A stretch of DNA of 64,000 nucleotides, taken from Thermothelomyces thermophilus ATCC 42464. Taxonomy: Eukaryota; Ascomycota; Sordariomycetes; Sordariales; Chaetomiaceae. The notes beneath the pieces are model-generated. The model ran no database searches. It was not told where the DNA came from and saw only the letters and a program-made list of their open reading frames with translations. A program made the translations under genes and the position numbers. Below are positions 24,001-36,600 of this stretch, piece by piece (within the stretch, counting starts at the first letter, position 1; each line of letters starts with the position of its first letter). The stretch covers positions 2,542,001 through 2,606,000 of the forward strand of contig NC_016477.1 of NCBI RefSeq assembly GCF_000226095.1. Reading direction: 5' to 3'.

Positions 24001-25025
24001 TATTAGAATCTAAGGATACGGCTATAGGAGTAATCTATAATAGTATTCTCACTATAGTAGATTACCTGACTAAATAGGCATACTTCTTTCCCCATAAGGA
24101 GTCCTAGATAGCAGAATAGTTAGTAGACGTAATCTATCGGCAAGTTACATTAATATATGCTTAGCCGTAAGAATGGATTACCGACAGAGACACCAAGTTC
24201 GTATTAAAGTTCTAGCAAGCGTTAATATAACGATTAGGCGTTAATAGCAAGCTATTAACAGCATATTATCTATAGACTAACGGACAAACAGAGCGACTAA
24301 ACCAAGTTATCAAGTAATACCTCTACTCTTATATTAACTACTAGCAAGATAACTAGGTTATACTATTGCTAATAGTATAACTTGCTTATAATATAACGCC
24401 AACGGAAATAACTAAAGTTATACCGTTCTTCGCGAACTATAGATATAAAGCAGACCTTAGGCAAGGACTAGAGATTATAGTGCCGAGAGTAGCAGTCAAA
24501 GCAGAACAAATGTATATACTATATAAAAAGCTTAAAAAGAAACTCGAGTTTGTCAAGACTAGAATAAAGAACTACTACGATAAACACAGGCTCAAGGGAC
24601 CTTACCTAGAGAGGGGAGATAAAGTCTATCTAATTATACGAAACTTACAAACCAAACGACTAAGTACGAAGCTAGACTTTAAAAAGGTTAGACCCTTCGT
24701 TATCAAAGAACGAATCTTAACATCTAACTACTGACTATTATTATTATTATCTATATGACTATAGACAGATGTTTTTTATATTTCACTTCTCGAACTAGTA
24801 CTAAAGAACGCTAAGGTTGCTATATATATCGAAGCAGAGGACGAAGAGGAAGAATAGGACATCGAAGAAATTCTAGATTCATATATTATTAATAGGGAAC
24901 TATAGTACCTAGTCAAATAGCTTGATTTCGGACTAGAAGATAACTTATAGGAACCTGTTAAGAATTTAAACTGCCCTAAGAAACTAGAATAGTTCTATTA
25001 GCAAAACCCGGATTAGCTAAAGGCA
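21063..25025 (+). pseudogene. pol of element A, continued after element B (RIP-mutated)
   Basis: Resumes the frame interrupted at 13509. Protease DSRVK near 21,510; reverse transcriptase around 22,290-22,870 with an intact YLDDILIFSKT active site (about 22,690-22,720); RNase H near 23,130; integrase core about 23,970-24,420; an open piece at 24,480-24,734 covering the integrase C-terminal SH3-like region (LERGDKVYLIIRNLQTK); and a chromodomain at about 24,825-25,018. Stops are common elsewhere. Confidence 0.83.
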
Positions 25026-25697
25026 AACCTAGGATAGAACCGAAAATAGCGCCCTAGTTAATAACATCGACGCTACTATTAAGTTATATAATGGCCCCCG
25101 ATTCCTACTATTCTACTACCTCTAATTTGTCTAGATTTGACAAACCCTATATAACTATATCTGCCCCCTTCTCTACTAGGAACTCTCGTTATTTACAGAC
25201 CCGAGTCAGATAGGCTAACGCCTTAGAAGCTTTACGTTAATATTCTCGTAGCAAGGCTTTGGCCTCTTTCTCTTTAGCCTTTAAACGATGTTACTTATAT
25301 ATAATACGATCTATTACGTTACGATTAGAGACGTGCTCTCGCAAGGAAACGGGAACTTATAAGAAGAAACTAGAACGCTAGAACTATTATAAGCACAACC
25401 CTAACGTATATAAGCCTCGTAGCGATAAGATTTTTTAATCATTTTACACACTTGGTTATACTCTATGCAATAGGAACACGCTATCATTACAAACCCGTGA
25501 TCGGAAATAAACTAAGCTAAACGCTTACGACAAATGGATGCTAAGGATCTACATACGTCAGACAGTATAATTAATAGTATAAAGGGCAATAAGGGGCTAA
25601 GAAGAAAAATATATACAAGGAACACAAGGGATATTAGCGCTATTTAAGACGACCTAAAGAGGGCTTTCAGGTCGAAAGCCTCGGAGGGAGGGCATCG

Positions 25698-26079
25698 TAT
25701 TATAGAAATATATATATAGATGCCGCCTAAGCTACTAGCACAAATAGGCTAATCAAGTCGAAAGAACGAAAGGACTAATTATAACATAGGAAGCATAGTG
25801 ATTACTACGCTCACTAGTGATCAGGGTAATCACTACCATACGATCACTTACGATCACCGTGATTAGGAATGATCACTAGGATTATATATATATATAGATA
25901 GTCACTCGTTATGGTGGACTCTAAGAGTTCACTAGTGATAGTAACCTGTAAGAGACAACTCTAGTATTGTTGTGAACCTTTTGGCTTTACCGAATCCCTT
26001 AGATGACCTGCCTGCTTATCCCGTTTAATTTACCTTCGTCTGAACCCTTTTAGAAGAAGTCTGAGTTAGGTTCGTTATA
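25698..26079 (+). repeat. 3' LTR of element A
   Basis: Starts TATTATAGAAATATAT and ends GGTTCGTTATA, 382 bp like its partner. Followed by the CGATT duplication. Confidence 0.9.
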
Positions 26080-26084
26080 CGATT

Positions 26085-27730
26085 ATATATAGAATAGGTA
26101 GGTACTAGGTACCTTTATTTTTATATATATATCGCTATTATTATAGTTACTATTTAAATGTTTTCGTCTAAAGATTCGCTTTGTTATAAATATATCTTAT
26201 AGTTACTATAGCGTTAGGAAGGTTCCTACTATAGTAATAGAAATAATATTTGACTCTCTTAGAGGGCCGCTCTTTGCTTTCGATTTCCTTTTAATCTTTA
26301 ACCTTATCTTCCCTATATCGTTTGCTCTTCGGCCGCCTATAATTTAATTTTTTAATTTTCAAATCTTTATTCTTATATCTATAGCGATATTATAGAGATT
26401 TAGTAGCTTAGTATAGCTAACTTGCTACTATATATATGGTATTTATATAATGCTATTAAGGAAATTAAGGCAAATGACGAGGTCCCCCTTAACGTCTAGT
26501 ATATATATCTTATCACTAGCTCGTTTAAGTGTTTTTAATGCCACTAGGGCTACTAGACAAGCTATCTCCTAATAAGTATACGTTTCGGGAGCAATTCCCT
26601 AGGTATTAATGATTATTTAGGCTGCTAGTGCTATGACTAGTAATATAGTTAATCTTATAATTATAATTTGGTCTGCCTACAAGGTCGTTTTAGCCCTAAA
26701 GCTAGATGTAGCTAACTCTAAGGATTTGCTTATACTTAGTAAGCACTACCGCTACCATATTACTACGCTTATAAATAATATAGCTGTCACTTTTGAGGTA
26801 GTTAAGAAGTATTACTAGTCTAATATAGGCCTTATTAATAATGGTAATAAGAAGATTACTTCTATAGGAACTTGTTTATTTTCGCTTATGATTTAGCGTA
26901 AATATTAATATATTTATAAGAGTAATAGCTAGTATATAGTAAGTTTATAACCGATTATAAGTAGGCGATTACGGCTATTGACCTATAGCCTAAGTTTAAT
27001 GCTAGCATAGTACGTTTAGTCGTGTTTTAGTCTAGCTAATTATTTACTAATATAATATAGGTGCTATATGATTTTATAATCCAGTGGCATTTGCTACTAC
27101 CTTGCCTAGAGCCTATTAATAAGATTATATCGCTTAGTAAATAGCTAAGTATAAGTTTATTACCAAACTAGGCACGCTTATAATAGGGGCCCTAGGTAAT
27201 AAGAACAAGGTAGCCTAATTCTTAGGCAAATATACAGCAGACTTAGAATTTGTTTCTTATAGTAGGTTTTAATAAGGTTTTTAGAGTAGTAAAATTTTAT
27301 CCTATTTTTATTTTTTTTAATTATATAAAATAGATACCCCTTTAGCCCTAAATCGGTATTATAGATTCGCTCTACTAGTTTATAATACCTATAATATAAA
27401 TGTGTTTTGCTAATTTTAGTGTCTCTAGTAAGGCCTTCTTTACTATAGTTTCAGTGTAATATCGACTTAAAGTATAGCTCTCTACGATATAGCTTAGGGT
27501 TCCTCCTAGGGCGCCCTTCTCTAGGCCTTTTCTACGGTATTTCGATCGCCGTCTTAGGGCGTGTTACTATAGTAACACGCTCTACCCTATGTCCTTTTCC
27601 CTTAGGATATATATCCGGGCGTTTTTCATAGGTGCCCTCTTTCTAGCCTCTTCTCGTACTTCTCTATATCGTGTTATAGGCGCTCTATAGTTATAGCACG
27701 CTTCCTAAACTTACGTACTTTACCCTATAT
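26085..27730. other. Element C, region between pol and the 3' LTR, with an antisense reading-frame remnant
   Basis: About 1.6 kb of element C downstream of its chromodomain (C is transcribed from the minus strand). No retroviral domain is recognised on the minus strand here. On the plus strand, antisense to pol, a 61-codon open piece at 26633-26818 extends upstream through a few stop codons as a plausible helical peptide (TRQAIS, SAMTSNIVNL, LSKHYRYHITTLINN). It may be an accessory antisense ORF of the element, now decayed. I do not assign a function. Confidence 0.4.
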
Positions 27731-27734
27731 ATTG

Positions 27735-30700
27735 GTAATATCGTCTTTATCTACCTACTAGTTAAATTTAGAGGGCTATCCCTTTTACTTTACTAGAAAC
27801 TAATAGGTCCTGCTATTAGCCTGTTTTACTAAAACTTCTTTGACTTCCTACTTATTATCGTCTTCTAACTTGGGTATTGGTATCTATTTGGCCTTGTCCT
27901 AACTATATAGGTGCTATAGTTCGAGTAGAGAAATAGGGAAGATATTATATAACTAGGTATATTATATAGGTAACACTAGCCGATATACTAGCGAACTAAC
28001 TAGGTTAAGTACCTAAAATAGGCTAATAAATTTAGGGGTCAATTTTTTAGTGTTTTTAGTTTGAAATTCTAGGTTAAGAGTAGGACAAAGTCGCCTCTCC
28101 TAAATACCCTTCTCTAATGCCTTTAGTTATAATGAATTTTATAATTTTAGATAGCTTCCTCCTAATACTCTTCTAGTTATTTTCGTAATACTTGTAATTT
28201 TCCGATTTGCTTTATTACGTTAGGGTAGTACCTCCCTTTTAGCGAATCGTCCCTAATTTATGATAAAATTATAAGATTATAGCCTATTAATGCTTGAAAA
28301 GGGGGTAGTCTAATGGTTATATTAACTATATTATTATATATAAATTCTATTTCTAGCAAGATTTATACCTAAATTATAGGGTTTACTATAGCAAAATGGT
28401 AGAGATATTATATAAGTATTTAGTTACTTTGTCTGGTTTGGCCGTTAGTTTAGGGGTAAAATGCTATAGAAAGTCTTCTATTAATATAATTTAAATAGTA
28501 GAGATCTACCTAAAATTGCAAAGTAAATATAGACCTACGATTACTTATATAACCTTCTAGTATATCATATTTAAGTTTAATCTCTTTATAAATTAGCTTA
28601 GTAAGCTGCTAACTTATAATGTCTAAGTTAATAGTAAAGAATTAGTTTATCTTGGTATAATAGTCTATAACTATAAGTATTATATTCTTTTCTTTTATTT
28701 AGGAATTTACTATAAGAAAACCTATAATCATATTTATACTAATCTCTTACCAGGGTTAGTTAGGGATCAGTAGGGATTCTAAGCTACTATAACTTTAATA
28801 CTATCTCGGCTTATTCGTTTAATATACGTAATAGGGTTAGCACTAATGCCTAATATTTCTTACTAGGCCTTACTAGTTAAACTTTCTTTAGATAAGTTTA
28901 CTAGTTCTTTCGGGGCCAAAGTACCTGGCTCTAGTATTATTATAATATAACTAGAGGATTTCTTACCTTATAGTTTTTTCTATAGGAATGTAAAGCGCTC
29001 TCTTATAGAGCAGCTTACCGCTATATCCTAAGGACTATAGTTCGGCTTTGCTAGTACTTCGCTAGCCTTCCATTATACCCTTTTCTAGGCCTTCCCTTAC
29101 TCTTTAAGTTAAGGGGTCTAATCTTTAGAGCTCTAAAATACACTCCCTAAGTATTTATAACGGCTAGATAGTAGAAGCTAATTCTAGTCTTACTACCTCT
29201 TTAGCCTATCTTTACGATATAATCGGCTCCCTTTTGAGATATACTTATTCTATATTATATAATCCTTTTAGATTGACTTTTAACGACTAGATTCTAATCT
29301 GGCATTAAAAAGATTATAAAACTCCCTATACTTCTTACGCTTTTTTATAGTTTACTATCTTCTTTTAGATTATAAGTAACTATTCTTAGTTTCTAAAAGG
29401 ATTATCTTCCTTATAATCTAGTCTTCTTAAAGGGCTATCTATGAGATTTTATTTCCTAGGTTAGTACTTAATGATAAAATCAAAGCCTAATAGATATATA
29501 TACTATCTAGCTCAGTGACCGTTAAGTTAGGTCTATCTTATAAATCCTTATAAATTGTTATAGTCTAAATAGACTATAATTTCGTAAGGATTTCCTATTA
29601 AATAGTATCGCTAATACTTAAAGCCTTCTATAATCGCCATTATTTCCTTATTAGGGGTACTATAATAGCAAGCTAATCCTAAGAACTTAGCTAACTAAAA
29701 TATAATAAGATATTTTCAGGAGTCCTCTACTTATTATAATAAGACGGCCCTTATCGTAAACGTAGAAGCGTCTATTTCAATAGTTATTAGCTTTTTAGGA
29801 TCGAAATGCCGGAGAACTAGCGCCGATTTAAAGTGATTTTTAATTTCTTAAAATGCTCTTTGCTCTTTAAGGTTAAACTAGACTCTTCCCGGTTTCTTAC
29901 CCTTTTCTAGCCCCTTTAGTAGACTTATTAGGAGGTAGGCGATCCATAAAAAATTATAAATGAATTTCTAATAGAAATTAATAAATCCGAGAAACACCTA
30001 AATGTCGTAATAGGTCCGGGGTTCTAGCTAATTCTCTACTATTTCGATTTATACTAGGTCTATTATAATCCCTTGCCAATTTACCATAAATCTAGGGAAG
30101 TTAACTTAGTCCTTATGAAATGAGCATTTACTAGGTTTATAATATAGTTATATATTCTATAATTATTTAAGGACCTTTTAAATATATTTTATATATATTT
30201 TATAATTAGGTAAAAAAATTAAGATATTATCTAAATAAATTATATAAAATTCGTTGAATAGTCTGCCTAATGCTTAATAAATATAATTCTAAAAAGTGGC
30301 TAATATATTTATTAGGCTAAATAATATAACTAAGTACTTAAACAATCTATAATAAGTTTAAAAGGCAGTTTTTTACTTATCCCCTTTTTAAACTCGAATC
30401 TAATAATAAGCGTCTTTAATATTAAGCTTAGTAAAAAATTAAGTACTAGAGGTATAGTTAAGGATCTCCAAAATAAGGGGTAATAGGTAGTAATTCTTCT
30501 AGGTAATCTTATTAAGTCCTTAGTAATTAATACAAAGACAAAGGCTTCTATCTTTTTTAGGCATAAATAGTACTAGACTAGCTACTAAACTCTCGGAAGG
30601 TTAAATCCTCCCCTTAGTAAGGTTTTTATCTAAGTATTCCTATAGCATGCTAAGTTTGTACTAGGATAGGGGGTAAATCGGTCTAACTAGAGGAGTTATC

Positions 30701-32590
30701 CCTGGCTATAGATTAATTTTATAGTTAGTTATTTTAAACAAAGGAAGGATACTCGAATTTAATATATCTATTACATTAGCGAAGTCTTATAGCTTAGGGG
30801 GAATTTCTTCTAGGTTTTCTAAAGGTTTCGATTCTTCCTTATTAGGGAATAGATCTATAGGGACATCCGAAATAGTAGTTAATATAAAGACCTAGGCTCC
30901 CCTTCGGCAGTCTTTTTCTATTCTTTCAGGATATTAGAGTCGGGCTATCTCGGTTTCTAGTAGAAACTACTAGCGATTCTCTGTTAGGAATAATAAAATA
31001 GTAAAATTGCTAAGTATAGGCATTCCTAATAAGATTGGTAAGGTTTTAGCGTTATAGCTGATGGTAATATAGGGGTAATTATATTAATATATAGTCCTAT
31101 ATTTGTTAATTGGTATAATTAGTACTTGATATATCTTATAAGATATTATAACCGTTTCGTTAAACTATTAAATCGTAAGTAGAATATAAGTAAGTCATTT
31201 TAGTTAGTATTTCTAAATAAGGTTAAAGTCTATAATATTTACTTTTATATAAGAATCTAGGTTTACTATTATCGAAACACCTTTATATATATTTATTAAA
31301 ATAGCTATATATATACGCTCCCTTTTTAGGTTATCCCTTATAACTATTCCTATAGTATTAAGGTCTACTATAAGCAACTCCCGTTTCCCTAGCGAAAATA
31401 GCCTAAACCCCGGTAACTAGGGTATTAGCCCTATCGGTAGGAGGTAACCTATACTATTTCTAGGCAATCTCTTGCAAAATGTCTCTCCTTTCCACATCGG
31501 AAGTATAAGCTACTGCCCTATATCTTAGGAGTAGAGGTTAATGTAAAGTTTAGGGCGCCTTATGGGGCTAATTATAGCTTCGTTATAGGTCTAGTTCGAT
31601 AATAGGACGATGATATACGGAAACGTAGTATATTAGGCATATAATATAGTTAATCTTAAATTAGTAGCGAAAAGAGGGTAGTCTAACTACGATTTGGTCG
31701 CTAGAAGCTATACTAGATTTATAACGCTAACTATACCATTCCTTTTTATATCTCTAGGCAGTAGGCGTAATAATAGTCAATATATTAAATAAGGAAAGGT
31801 AATAACTTAGTATAAAAGCTTAAAGCTTAGCTTTTCTTATCCTAGTAGGGAAACTACGCTTTAAGGGATTCGAGATAATAGTAAAGATCCTATAGGGATT
31901 GACCATTTCGTTAGCAGGCCAAATTCAAAGCCTTAGCTACTTAAGATACCTGGTCTATGAGGTCAATTATATAGGCATTCGTCTATTCTTCGAATAAAGT
32001 CTAGTTATTTTCTAGCTAATTATACTCCTTAGGTAATACGTTCTAATAATAGCTATATTAGCGGTTCTAAGGTTACTTATCTATATAATTAAAGGTAAAT
32101 AGAATACGATTCTATAATATCTTAAACCGCTTAGGGTCTCCCTAAAAAGCGCGTTATAAATCTTAGAGCTACTCTTGCTACCACTAGTAGGTCATTATAT
32201 TAGTAAATCGAATTAAATTAGTAACCTTAATAACCTAGGATAATATCTCGAATCGTTAGAGTTAGAGGATTTAATAGGTAATTAGGGTCGTTTCGAGACC
32301 TTAGTATAGTCTAATAGTCCTAGTTTCTCTAGTAGAAATCTTTCCCAGTCTTATGACTACCATAGCCTTTCTAGCTCCTTAACCTAGCCTTCTAGATTCT
32401 GGATAAGTTCTTTGTAGTCAGAGCCTTATACTAAGGGCTCTAAATCGAAGGGTCTTAGGATATAAAGAGGGGGTTTAGAATGGTTTTATAGCCGATACTA
32501 GGCTAAAAGAGTCTTACTCTAGCTTAAGGGTTCCTCCTCTAGTCCTATAGATATTAAATGGCTAAATGATAGTACTATCTTAATTAATAA
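27735..32590 (-). pseudogene. gag-pol of element C with chromodomain (RIP-mutated)
   Basis: Read on the minus strand from the 5' LTR at 32613. Gag is approximately 32,590-31,600 with no motif I can name securely. Reverse transcriptase is clear at about 30,750-30,100: FTKLNIKDAYY.IRV.KGD near 30,445-30,370, the KLDI-DAYH-RIRI block of Gypsy enzymes. RNase H follows near 29,800-29,450 and integrase about 29,150-28,100. The integrase end is well preserved: KKLTPKFISLF.VLNLVSSLVYRL then YNIFPISLLEL (28,060-27,930), the GPY/F-type region. A chromodomain-like stretch follows (EVKEVLVKQANSRTY.FLVK.KG) at about 27,890-27,735. Stops interrupt every domain. Confidence 0.78.
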
Positions 32591-32612
32591 AGGGTAAAAA
32601 AGATTAGAAACT

Positions 32613-33078
32613 ATTAGGAAGGCCTGCTACTAGGCTAGTTATCAAGAGAGGTAGTATTATTATAAAGGCCTTTCTAAGTAAGTTTGTACTAATCGTAGAG
32701 GCAGGGGAAGTCAATTGTTCTAGGGCCGGTAGGCTACCTATTTGTTGTCAAGAGAGGTAGTACTATTATAAAGGCCTTTCTAAGCAAGTTTATATTAATC
32801 GTAGGGGTAGGGGAAGTTAATTATTCTAGGGCCGGTAGGCTGCCTATTCGTATCCCTCTTAAATCGTAGTTATATAGACTAATCCTTAGGGAGGAAAACC
32901 TCCCTTTTGGATCTATAGGCTAATAGATATATCTTATACTACGGATCGGCTATCCCCTCTTCCTAGCCGTGCCCCGATCATGCCTATTATAGTAAGGTTA
33001 TACCCCTTAGTGCCTAGGCATAGGCCTTCTAGCCGCTATAGCCTAGCCATAGGCACGGGATAGCTTATATTTATAATA
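32613..33078 (-). repeat. 5' LTR of element C
   Basis: 466 bp, matching 10516-10982 apart from transitions. Followed on the plus strand by the duplication CTTAG at 33079-33083. Confidence 0.88.
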
Positions 33079-33147
33079 CTTAGACTTATAATATAAGGAA
33101 ATAACCCTTTAAATGCTAAATAAGGACCTTTTAGATTTAAAGCTTAG

Positions 33148-33575
33148 TGTCACGGAAATATATATACAGATACCGCCTAAGCCACTAGCACAAACAGGCC
33201 AATCAAGCCAAAGGAATAATAGACTAATCAGGACAGGATCACACTTAGCAAGAAATGATCCTAGCAGAGGATCATTAGCTCACAATATAAGCCAGGTAAG
33301 CCAGTATAGAGGATCACTATAACTGCTAGTAATCCTAGGATTATATATATATATAGATAGTCACTCGTTATAGAGGACTCTAAGAGTTTACTAGTAATAG
33401 TAACCTATAATCATAGTACTTATACCAAGTATCGTTAACTACTATAAGAGATAACTCTAGTGTTATTATAAACCCTTTAGCTTTACCAAATCCCTTAGAC
33501 GACCTGCCTACTTGTCCCGCTTAATCTACCTTTGTCTAAACCCTTTTGGAAGAAGTCTAAGTTAGGTTTGTTACA
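33148..33575 (+). repeat. 5' LTR of element D
   Basis: Starts TGTCACGGAAATATATAC and ends GGTTTGTTACA. TATA-rich segment at about 33,341-33,357. Confidence 0.93.
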
Positions 33576-33639
33576 CGTTGCTATTACTCCCTTTGTTTTA
33601 TTATAGTTTAGAACGGAGGTAACTTCGACCTCGATATCG

Positions 33640-36600
33640 ATATAGCTACTAACGTTATAGCCGAATAGCTACTTGCCTAGCTTAGTTAACTCTATTAGCA
33701 GATCTAGGAGTTAGACTAGAGAGATAAGGCTACTTAAGCCCGAATTAAGGAACTCGAGAATGGCGAAAAGCACTTATAGAAACTAGTTAATAAGGCTTAT
33801 GCTAAAATCAAGGCACTTGAGGGTACTAAAGCGAGCTATATTAAGATCGAACTACCTAGTAAATATAGAGGAACTAAGGAAGATCTTATAGGACTCCTAA
33901 TAAACCTTCGATCCTACTTCTAGCCTAATGATGACAAGTTTCTAGACAATAAAGCTAAAGTTCTCTATATAGCTATAAGACTAGAGGGCAAGGTATTTAG
34001 ATAGTTTGAGCCTATATAGAATAACTATCTCATTAAAGAAGACAAAGACGACCGAGACATATTTATATAGGTAGTCTTTCGATCTTACGATCGTTTCGAA
34101 GAAGAGCTTTAGAAGGTTTTTAGCGATAAAGACAAGAAGATTTATATATAAGAAAGACTCGTTAATCTCCGATAGACTAAGTTAATAGCCTCCTACGCTA
34201 TATAGTTTAGATAGGACATACTTAAGTCTTAGCTTAATAATAAGGCATTAATATAACTATTCTATAATAGCTTAAAGGAAAAGGTTAAAGATAAGCTATA
34301 TAAGTATAATCGGCCTAAGACCCTAGATAAATATATTATATAGGCTATTAGAATCGATAATTAACTTCATATATAAGAGTGATAGAAACAAGGTTAAATA
34401 AACGGAACTATAGTTAGGGCTAATAATAAGAAAAAGCAAGTATATATTAGTATCTTATATAGGACGTACCCTAGAGCTATAGATATAAATATAGTGTAGA
34501 AGCAAGACCGGAAGAAGACAACCAAAGATAAGTCTAATGTTACCTACTATAACTACAGAAAGAAAGGGCACTATAAGTAAGAATATCGAAGCCCGAAGAA
34601 AGAGTAGAAGATAGTCTCTAGAAAGGAAATTACGGTTATCGACAAAACTACTAAGGACGTTATCGAAGTAGCGGCCACAAGCTACAAAGACAGGGGTAGT
34701 GACACGGATAGTCTTAGATACGACGGTAACGGTAAAGACGAACAAGCACCGTACTCTAAACTGGTCACTATGGACCTAGAGATAGGTCTTGCTAAATAGG
34801 ATATAGTAGGAGAATATATACTATTAATTTCGATTCTCCTAGCCTTAAAGTAGGAGGGTTTTATAGTTATATAGAGGTAGGATAGATCGTAGATAACCGA
34901 TACCTAAGGAATCGAAAGACCTAGACTTAATGTTTTATTCCTCTGAGAACGAATTAAATAGTACTATAATAAAGTTTTCTAACTTAATACGGAACTACGC
35001 GAATAGGATAGACGCTTGACTTGACTTGCCTAGTAGAGTAATAAGATAAGGGATAAGACAAGGGAACTCTGACGTATTATAGAAACTATCAAAGGAAGAT
35101 AGCCTATAATATATAATAGGCTAGATAGCTACGCCGAGTACCTTAATGACTAGTAACTTAGTAATGACGTATAGAACCTAGAATACTAGTTTATATATAT
35201 AAACTATAGAAAAGACAAGCATATGTAAGAAAGCTATTAGAAGAAATATTCCTACCTTAGCATTAGGGTACCTATAGTCTATATACAATGAGAAGGATTT
35301 AGGAAAGAATTCTAATACCTCCTAGGTAACACTACGTGACTATACCTTTAATACAAGGCATATATATAAGTGCCCTAGTTCTAGTATATAGTATACAAAT
35401 GCTAATATTACTTCTATAATAAATTCGAAAATAATCACTAGCTAATATAATAAGGAAATAAGGATAGAAGCTTATATCCTATAGAATAGGTCTATAATAC
35501 AGGAAACAGAGCAGCCGAATTGCTCCAGAAGATCGAAGCCTATAATCTAGAAGGCATTACGATAGTTCTAAAACGAGCCTAGCCTAGGTACTATAGAATA
35601 GGACAAGACATATAGAACTCGTACTAGAGTAACGACTGCCTTTATCACACGGACGAAAAGAAATCGCGAATTCGAGAGCTTTAGATAAAGCTATAGCACG
35701 TACAACAGAAAGTAGAACGGACTTAATAGTAGAAAGTCGTAAGCACTTAATGGCTTATAGAAATAAGTACGATTGACGAAGCCGCTATTAGCCAAATGAC
35801 CGAAGAGGTTAGCATTGACCTAGGAAACGGGTTAGGGCCCTTTAAGGGGCCTAGAAACTATTAACGCCCGTATAGCGGCAAGTGGTAGCATAGTATAGGA
35901 GGAACTAGCGTAAGAGACCACTATATCGAGACCTCCCGGTAAAAATATAGAAAATCGCTATAATCTTTAGACAACGGTAGTAAGATAAGCGACTATAGAT
36001 AATAGTACAATAGAAACAGTACGAAATGCTTATACTAGTAGATAGTAGAGTAGAGATAAACCTAATTTCGCTAATACTTGTAAATTAGCTATAGATATCT
36101 TAGAGAATAAAGTAGAAGTATAATATAGTTAAAGGGCTATTTCCGATATAATAAGTATATAAGGAGACTAAACCGATTAATATCACTATAGTAAAGAAGA
36201 CTATAGTAGTTATATTTAGTATCGTAGATATAGGTAATAATAAAGATATAATATTAGGATTACTATAATATAAAGATTATAACCTAGATATTAGCTAGAA
36301 GAATAGTAGCTACCTATAACCTTAAATGGAGTCGTATTTAACTAGTAAGATAGAAAGTATATAAGGATTATAAGCAGATAATACTTAGGAGAAGGCATAT
36401 CCTATAGATCTACCGTAAGAGACAGATAATGGTAGATAGACTACTACGGATTCTGAAAGAGGCAGTATAACGACATCGATATCGCAATAGGAGGAACGAA
36501 CCAAACCGCTAATAGCTATTCTCTCTATTAACGAATACAGAGCACTATAATTAAAGTAGTAGGTTAAGATAGGAGAAATCGCTAGTATCGCTATAGATAG

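Larger units (their letters stand above)
11117..26079 (+). mobile_element. LTR retrotransposon A (Ty3/Gypsy chromovirus), interrupted by element B
   Basis: 382-bp LTRs at 11117-11498 and 25698-26079, with matching 5-bp duplications CGATT at 11112-11116 and 26080-26084. It lies inside element C, about 130 bp inside C's 3' LTR, in the opposite orientation. Without nested B it is about 7.4 kb. Gag and the first part of pol are at 11565-13509; the rest of pol resumes at 21063. Its reverse transcriptase still reads the active-site YLDD box (near 22690), unlike B and D. Confidence 0.92.
10516..33078 (-). mobile_element. LTR retrotransposon C (Ty3/Gypsy chromovirus), interrupted by element A
   Basis: Near-identical terminal repeats of 467 bp (10516-10982) and 466 bp (32613-33078), flanked by CTTAG duplications at 10511-10515 and 33079-33083. 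Orientation is minus: a polypurine tract (AAGGGGGAAAGTAAGT, 10983-10998) adjoins the left LTR, and the pol domains read on the minus strand. After removing nested A and its duplication the element is about 7.6 kb. It is a different family from A, B and D, with unrelated LTRs. It inserted in the transposase of the Tc1/mariner element. Confidence 0.9.
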
